From positions 1 to 7,771 of the forward strand of contig CALBTA010000675.1 in NCBI GenBank assembly GCA_937967755.1: a DNA stretch of 7,771 bases, read 5' to 3'. The notes beneath the pieces are model-generated. The model worked only from the letters and a program-made list of their open reading frames with translations, was not told where the DNA came from and did no database searches. Source of the stretch: an uncultured Planctomycetaceae bacterium (GTDB lineage Bacteria > Planctomycetota > Planctomycetia > Pirellulales > Pirellulaceae). The translations under genes were made by a program, and so were the position numbers. Shown here piece by piece: positions 5,501-7,771 of this stretch (positions within the stretch are counted from its first letter, which is position 1; each line of letters opens with the position of its first letter).

Positions 5501-7183
5501 CTAAGGGTCAGTTGGTTCGCCAGCGCTATTGTCGGAGACTTCATGAACGAGATATCGCCCGGCGCGAAACACAATCGGCTCGTTCCAGGGAAACGTGTCT
5601 ATTTCGGGCATACCCTTGGGAAAGACCGGCTCGTCACGTTGGTATTCGTCGCGGGCAACGAAGGCAGAGTAGCCGGCCATTTGCACGTCGGTGATTACGA
5701 ACCGTGGGTTGCCCTGCTGAATCTCCTCGATGATCTCATCCTGTCGCGACTGAAAGAAACTCAACCATACCGCCGTATGAATGAACCGGTTGGACGGGCT
5801 GACCTTCAACTTCGTGTACAAAACGTGCGACGAGTCGTCCCAGCAAGCCAGTTCGCCATCAGAAACATCGCGGCTCCGCAGATACTCTTCGACTTTGGCC
5901 AAATCTTGCCAGTGCGCTTCGCCCATTACGTGACGGTTGGCCCCGGTCGAAAGTTGGTGCTTGACCAGCGGAGAACTGCCTCGCGAGAAGCATAGCGGCC
6001 AGGTCGCCAACGCCTCCTGTTTGGCAAAAGGGTGGGCCACCAGCGCGGCGGCAGCGAACACCGCCAGGCCAATCCGCATCGCGGTCGCCGGCATCGCAAC
6101 CCGATCCCAGCAGAGCAACATCGGCAGCGCGATGAGCATCGAAACGGACAGCACGTATTCATGCGAAAGTTGAATCAGAGAACCCTGCACGAACCAGCAA
6201 AGGTACAGCGCGGCCAGCAACACCTTGGCAGCCGCCGGTTTACGGGTCGCTCCGTCTTGCGAAGCGGCCAGCCCCTGGAAACACCAGATGCCGGCCAGCG
6301 GAAGGGTGATCAGATGCAGCAGGCTCCACGGGGCGAAATAAAAGTACCAACTCAAATTGGTGGCGATCCGCAGGCTCCACGCGTCGCCGCGCGAACGGTA
6401 CTCGCCGCTCCAGTTGAGCATCATGTCCCAGAAGTGCGGCCAACTGCCGACGGCCATCAGCCACGCGCACCCGCCAGCACCCGCGATCAAACCGCCGGCG
6501 ACTAAGCCCAACGCATCGATCAATCCGTTCCAACGACCGAGGCTGCCGTTGCGAATGCCGAAGATCAACCCAGCCAACCAACAGCCCAGGGCCGGAACGA
6601 TCACATACGGTTTGATCCAAACCGCCGCCCCCCACAGAACACCTTCCAATAGCGCGCCGCCGAAAACGGCAGGACTCGCCCCTTCGGTTTTACTGATGCG
6701 CCGAAACCGCAGCCAAACGGCGAGCGCCGCGGGCAGCAGCATCCACACATCCCGCTGGCAATGCACCATCGGGGTACACGCGAAGTAATACAGCAACACC
6801 GCGGCGATCACGAAGATTCGCAGCGCGGCGGTTCGTTCCCGCCCGCGCGTCGCCACGTGCGTCAACACGCCAGCGATGCCCGCGACCACTAGCAAATCAA
6901 ACACCCGCAGCACTTCACTGGACCAACCGGCTGTGCCGCGCACCAGCGCATGAATCCAAACCGCGCCGGGAAAATTCGTATCGGTCACATCCAAGTACAA
7001 CGTCCGCCCGCGCAGCACTTCTTGCGCGAGAACGTCGTAGTGCGTCGCGTCCGCCCACAGCGGTTGGCAGATGAACAGCGGCCCGCCGCAAAGCAGCACT
7101 GTGCCCAGGGCGGCGCACGCGGCGTACAACCAAACATGTTGGTTCCCCGCGTCAGAAGTTGCGTTAGAAGCGGCCGGTTCCAT
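5501..7183 (-). CDS. Multi-spanning GT-C-like membrane glycosyltransferase, second type
   Basis: A 560-residue integral membrane protein, probably the first gene of the cluster. One helix at about 17-40 is followed by WADATHYDVLAQEVLRGR at 43-60 and YLDVTDTNFPG at 63-73, a loop rich in acidic residues (D45, D65, D68) as in GT-C glycosyltransferases. About ten further hydrophobic segments run to roughly residue 385. The final 175 residues are soluble and include LACWDDSSHVLYTKL at 445-459 and PRFVITDVQMAGYSAF at 493-508. This domain differs from the tail of the neighbouring GT-C-like protein, so the pair is not a recent duplication. The likely role is use of a polyprenyl-linked sugar outside the cytoplasm; donor and acceptor are unknown. 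The ATG at 7183 has no clear ribosome binding site. The stop is five bases before the next start, implying coupled translation. An undecaprenyl-glycan polymerase or ligase role is less likely but possible. Confidence 0.8.
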   Translation of the reverse strand: MEPAASNATSDAGNQHVWLYAACAALGTVLLCGGPLFICQPLWADATHYDVLAQEVLRGRTLYLDVTDTNFPGAVWIHALVRGTAGWSSEVLRVFDLLVVAGIAGVLTHVATRGRERTAALRIFVIAAVLLYYFACTPMVHCQRDVWMLLPAALAVWLRFRRISKTEGASPAVFGGALLEGVLWGAAVWIKPYVIVPALGCWLAGLIFGIRNGSLGRWNGLIDALGLVAGGLIAGAGGCAWLMAVGSWPHFWDMMLNWSGEYRSRGDAWSLRIATNLSWYFYFAPWSLLHLITLPLAGIWCFQGLAASQDGATRKPAAAKVLLAALYLCWFVQGSLIQLSHEYVLSVSMLIALPMLLCWDRVAMPATAMRIGLAVFAAAALVAHPFAKQEALATWPLCFSRGSSPLVKHQLSTGANRHVMGEAHWQDLAKVEEYLRSRDVSDGELACWDDSSHVLYTKLKVSPSNRFIHTAVWLSFFQSRQDEIIEEIQQGNPRFVITDVQMAGYSAFVARDEYQRDEPVFPKGMPEIDTFPWNEPIVFRAGRYLVHEVSDNSAGEPTDP

Positions 7184-7221
7184 GCGCGCCAGAGTGAACG
7201 GTTGCGAGGTGCAAAACGTTC

Positions 7222-7227
7222 ATTCTA
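7222..7227 (-). promoter_or_regulatory. Weak candidate -10 element before the glycosylation operon
   Basis: TAGAAT reads on the minus strand from 7227 to 7222 and matches five of six bases of the TATAAT consensus, about 38 bases before the ATG at 7183. It lies in the 56-base gap after the preceding membrane protein gene. No good -35 hexamer is found at 16-18 bases; the best is a poor TGTCGC. The operon may instead be read from further upstream. Confidence 0.2.
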
Positions 7228-7239
7228 CCCGCGGCCCGG

Positions 7240-7771
7240 CTACGGCGACACATATTGCATGCCGTCATTTAATTCCGGATCGGCTCCTCGCGGCGTTACA
7301 TTGCGCATCGCCCACACAGTCAGCATGCGGCAAGTGAGGAATGCGCCGATGATAACGAGGTTGCCGATCAGCCACGGCAACAGCGGCCACTGCTGTCCCA
7401 AGCAGGTTGCCAACACCGCTTGCCCATTGATCCACAGCGCGGCGATGATCGTTCCGCAAACCGCCGGCGCGACCAGCAACAGGAACACGCTGCGGCGCCG
7501 CGGGCAAGTCACTCCGCAAGCCGACAGCCGCTTGACCCCTTGCCACCACGCGGCGCAAATGAACGTGCCGATCACCAGCACGCCAGCGGCCGACCAGCCC
7601 GGCGCGCTTTCGCCCCACCACAATCCGGCGGCCAACAACACCTGCGCTTGCACCATCAACAGCAGGAAGTCGCGCACCGAAAACTGCGTCGGGATGCGGG
7701 CCGCGGCAACTGGGCGATCGATCGGCGCGAGCGCCCATTTACCCAACGAACAGACAACCCAAAACCCGCCC
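7240..7771 (-). CDS. Multi-helix membrane protein of unknown function, planctomycete type (5' end outside the window)
   Basis: The C-terminal part of a membrane protein; the frame is open to the right edge, with GGFWVVCS encoded upstream of a possible TTG start at 7746. Because that stretch is hydrophobic and no ribosome binding site precedes the TTG, I treat the gene as continuing past the edge; if TTG is the start, the product has 168 residues. Counting from that TTG, QFSVRDFLLLM at 21-31 begins the first visible helix (to about 43), and further helices lie at about 53-70, 86-104 and 121-142. A cluster CGVTCPRRR at 77-85 lies between helices two and three. The FS(V/L)R..LLLM pattern is, from memory, frequent in planctomycete membrane proteins. 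No enzymatic motif is visible. It ends 56 bases before the GT-C-like gene on the same strand, so it may share its transcript, though a link to glycosylation is not shown. Confidence 0.72.
   Translation of the reverse strand, partial: GGFWVVCSLGKWALAPIDRPVAAARIPTQFSVRDFLLLMVQAQVLLAAGLWWGESAPGWSAAGVLVIGTFICAAWWQGVKRLSACGVTCPRRRSVFLLLVAPAVCGTIIAALWINGQAVLATCLGQQWPLLPWLIGNLVIIGAFLTCRMLTVWAMRNVTPRGADPELNDGMQYVSP

Noticed and set aside
7265..7738. Alternative minus-strand frame of 157 codons within the right-edge gene
   Set aside because: The product is arginine-rich and not hydrophobic in pattern, whereas the overlapping frame gives four clean membrane helices and remains open to the edge.

Overview
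The window looks like chromosomal DNA from a GC-rich bacterium, most likely a planctomycete. The main clue is the rightmost protein, which has a segment around FSVRDFLLLM followed by a hydrophobic helix; I recall this pattern from many planctomycete membrane proteins of unknown function. The short gene fragment at the left edge also resembles a small hypothetical-protein family I associate with that phylum. Several genes seem to start with TTG, and Shine-Dalgarno sites are weak or absent before most of them. The phylum call rests on remembered family resemblance, not on a search.

All supported genes lie on the minus strand, so transcription runs from high to low coordinates. In that order they are: a partial multi-helix membrane protein (7771-7240); a 560-residue integral membrane protein that looks like a GT-C glycosyltransferase (7183-5501); a second, different GT-C-like membrane protein of 547 residues (5495-3852); a polyprenyl-phosphate-type family 2 glycosyltransferase (3796-2876); two consecutive class I SAM-dependent methyltransferases (2834-2013 and 1979-1254); a second family 2 glycosyltransferase of the GtrB/Dpm1 type with two C-terminal membrane helices (1246-248); and, after 130 bases with inverted repeats, the first 39 codons of a small unrelated gene (117-1). 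Gaps between the six central genes are 5, 55, 41, 33 and 7 bases, so they probably form one operon.

The six genes suggest a lipid-linked glycosylation cassette. The two family 2 enzymes would transfer sugars from nucleotide donors to polyprenyl phosphate on the cytoplasmic side. The two GT-C-like proteins would use lipid-linked sugars on the outer face of the membrane to modify a glycan, lipid or protein. The methyltransferases could methylate the sugar, the lipid carrier or another small molecule. No flippase, acceptor or nucleotide-sugar synthesis gene is visible, so the product cannot be named.

There are no RNA genes, insertion sequences, CRISPR arrays or clear terminators. The non-coding space contains three short inverted repeats and two weak promoter candidates. 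The most useful leads are the pairing of two lipid-sugar synthases with two dissimilar GT-C proteins, the in-frame tandem methyltransferases, and the intergenic palindromes.
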